Assembly (NCBI GenBank): GCA_964492185.1
Contig: CAZBJH010000073.1
Span: forward strand, 1 to 16,443
Length of the DNA: 16,443 nt
Reading direction: 5' to 3'
DNA from: JAFGSZ01 sp964492185
Lineage (GTDB): Bacteria > Bacteroidota > Bacteroidia > Bacteroidales > UBA10428
Positions 15,727 through 16,443 of the stretch are shown here, one piece after another. Numbering within the stretch: position 1 is the first letter of the stretch; each line of letters begins with the position of its first letter. A model generated the notes under the pieces. That model did no database searches, had not been told where the DNA came from, and worked only from the letters and a program-made list of their open reading frames with translations. Made by a program: the position numbers and the translations under genes.

Positions 15727-16359
15727 ATGAAACACTTTATAGAAAAGCTGCGTTCAGAGATCAACAAAGAATTACCTGGTGAGCAGGCACAATTCATGAT
15801 GGCCCCTTCAAAAATACGCGAAAGGGTAAACAAATATAATTTTCAAAGAGCGGGTGTTCTGTTGCTGTTATATCCCCTGGATAAAAATATTTTCTTTGTA
15901 CTGATAAAGCGTTCGGAAGACGAAGGTCCTCATAGCGGTCAGATAGGCCTTCCCGGCGGAAAATATGAACAAAAAGATAATAACATTTTCAATACAGCAC
16001 TCCGTGAAACATACGAAGAAATTGGGGTTCCGCCAGAAAATGTGGATATTATCGGACGTCTCTCCCTCCTCCACATACCTGTTTCCTGTTATCTTGTTAC
16101 TCCAGTGGTGGCTGCTATGTATCATACACCCCGGTTTCATACAGAAGAAAATGAGGTAAGCGAGATCATTCAACTTCCGCTTTCCAGTCTTCAAAATCGG
16201 GAATTACGAAAAGTTGATAATATAACACGGGGAGGACTCCCTGATTCCGTACCATATTTTTCCTTTAACAATCACCGGGTATGGGGGGCTACTGCAATGA
16301 TCCTTAGTGAATTCTCGGAAATCCTCCACCGCCCGTCATTAGTTAGAGTTTGTCTATAA
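15727..16359 (+). CDS. Nudix hydrolase, CoA pyrophosphatase (NudL/UPF0035) type
   Basis: A 210-residue Nudix enzyme, likely to cleave coenzyme A or its derivatives into phosphopantetheine and 3',5'-ADP. The CoA-specific signature VLIKRSEDEGPHSGQIGLPGG (58-78) runs straight into the Nudix box GGKYEQKD...TALRETYEEIGV, with metal-binding Glu 94, 97 and 98. The acidic residue before the helix is Asp rather than the general Nudix Glu, as is normal in this subfamily. PVSCYLVTPVVAAM and VWGATAMILSEFSEIL close the fold. Homologues usually end within a few residues of SEIL, whereas this one carries HRPSLVRVCL, possibly read from foreign or repeated DNA that begins near 16328. The gene sits 24 bp behind the permease. 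Confidence 0.92.
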   Translation: MKHFIEKLRSEINKELPGEQAQFMMAPSKIRERVNKYNFQRAGVLLLLYPLDKNIFFVLIKRSEDEGPHSGQIGLPGGKYEQKDNNIFNTALRETYEEIGVPPENVDIIGRLSLLHIPVSCYLVTPVVAAMYHTPRFHTEENEVSEIIQLPLSSLQNRELRKVDNITRGGLPDSVPYFSFNNHRVWGATAMILSEFSEILHRPSLVRVCL

Positions 16360-16378
16360 AGTCATAGTGTTTGTTCAG

Positions 16379-16431
16379 AATGTTCGATATCAAGGCGCGT
16401 GAACATTTTAAACCGCGGTATACTAAAGTAT
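16379..16431. repeat. Cluster of three short palindromes at the right edge
   Basis: AATGTTC (16379-16385) and GAACATT (16401-16407) form a perfect 7-bp inverted repeat around a 15-base loop that itself begins with the palindrome GATATC. ACCGCGGT (16412-16419) is an 8-bp palindrome. ATACT-AA-AGTAT (16420-16431) abuts it directly. Such density in 53 bases suggests a repeated or mobile element end, or a regulatory site, but the rest lies outside the window. Confidence 0.45.
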
Positions 16432-16443
16432 TTGAGGATTTAA
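16380..16443 (+). CDS. Possible start of a gene running off the right edge
   Basis: From ATG 16380 the frame is open for 21 codons to the window end, beginning MFDIKAREHF and continuing KPRYTKVFEDL. The composition (mixed charged and aromatic residues) is protein-like, but the same bases make up the palindrome cluster, and no promoter or signal decides the matter. I do not recognise the product. A mobile-element protein is one possibility. Confidence 0.2.
   Translation, partial: MFDIKAREHFKPRYTKVFEDL

Overview
The window looks like a piece of a Bacteroidota chromosome, most likely from a Bacteroidales- or Marinilabiliales-like lineage. Three things point there. Genes lack clear Shine-Dalgarno sites and start behind AT-rich leaders. 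Several upstream regions carry the Bacteroidota promoter form (TTTG, about 20 bp, TAnnTTTG). The gene set is typical of the phylum: DUF4783 next to nadC, rlmH, DUF1573 and DUF1343 lipoproteins, and a single LolC/E-type permease. By-eye GC is roughly 40% in most genes. No tRNA, rRNA, CRISPR array or complete insertion sequence was recognised.

Layout from left to right. (1) Positions 3-111 hold an imperfect octamer array (GATTAAAC type) directly behind the stop codon of a very large minus-strand sensor histidine kinase (114-3764). That kinase probably shares a transcript with rlmH (3816-4292). (2) Divergent from these, a tight plus-strand operon encodes a secreted DUF4783 protein, NadC and a YihY-family membrane protein (4396-6578). 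(3) A minus-strand block holds valS (8225-10855), followed by a tyrosine phenol-lyase/tryptophanase-family gene (6682-8146). The latter is broken by a one-base frameshift in a C5 run, is richer in GC than its neighbours and has unusual residues at usual active-site positions. (4) A 560-bp gap, 10856-11415, contains a compact three-way-junction fold at 11158-11223. (5) DUF1573 lipoprotein and a class I aminotransferase follow on the plus strand, the second with a good promoter that encloses a perfect 8-bp inverted repeat. (6) A DUF1343/NamZ-like lipoprotein lies on the minus strand, divergent from a LolC/E-type permease and a CoA-pyrophosphatase-type Nudix hydrolase. (7) The last 84 bp hold clustered palindromes and an ORF running off the end.

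Most genes are core housekeeping: NAD synthesis, ribosome methylation, tRNA charging, amino-acid transamination, lipoprotein traffic, peptidoglycan turnover and nucleotide sanitation. I did not find an obvious new multi-gene defence or mobile system. The strongest leads are the candidate structured RNA at 11158-11223, the disrupted and atypical beta-eliminating lyase, the octamer array, the promoter-embedded inverted repeat at 11894-11917 and the palindrome-rich right end.
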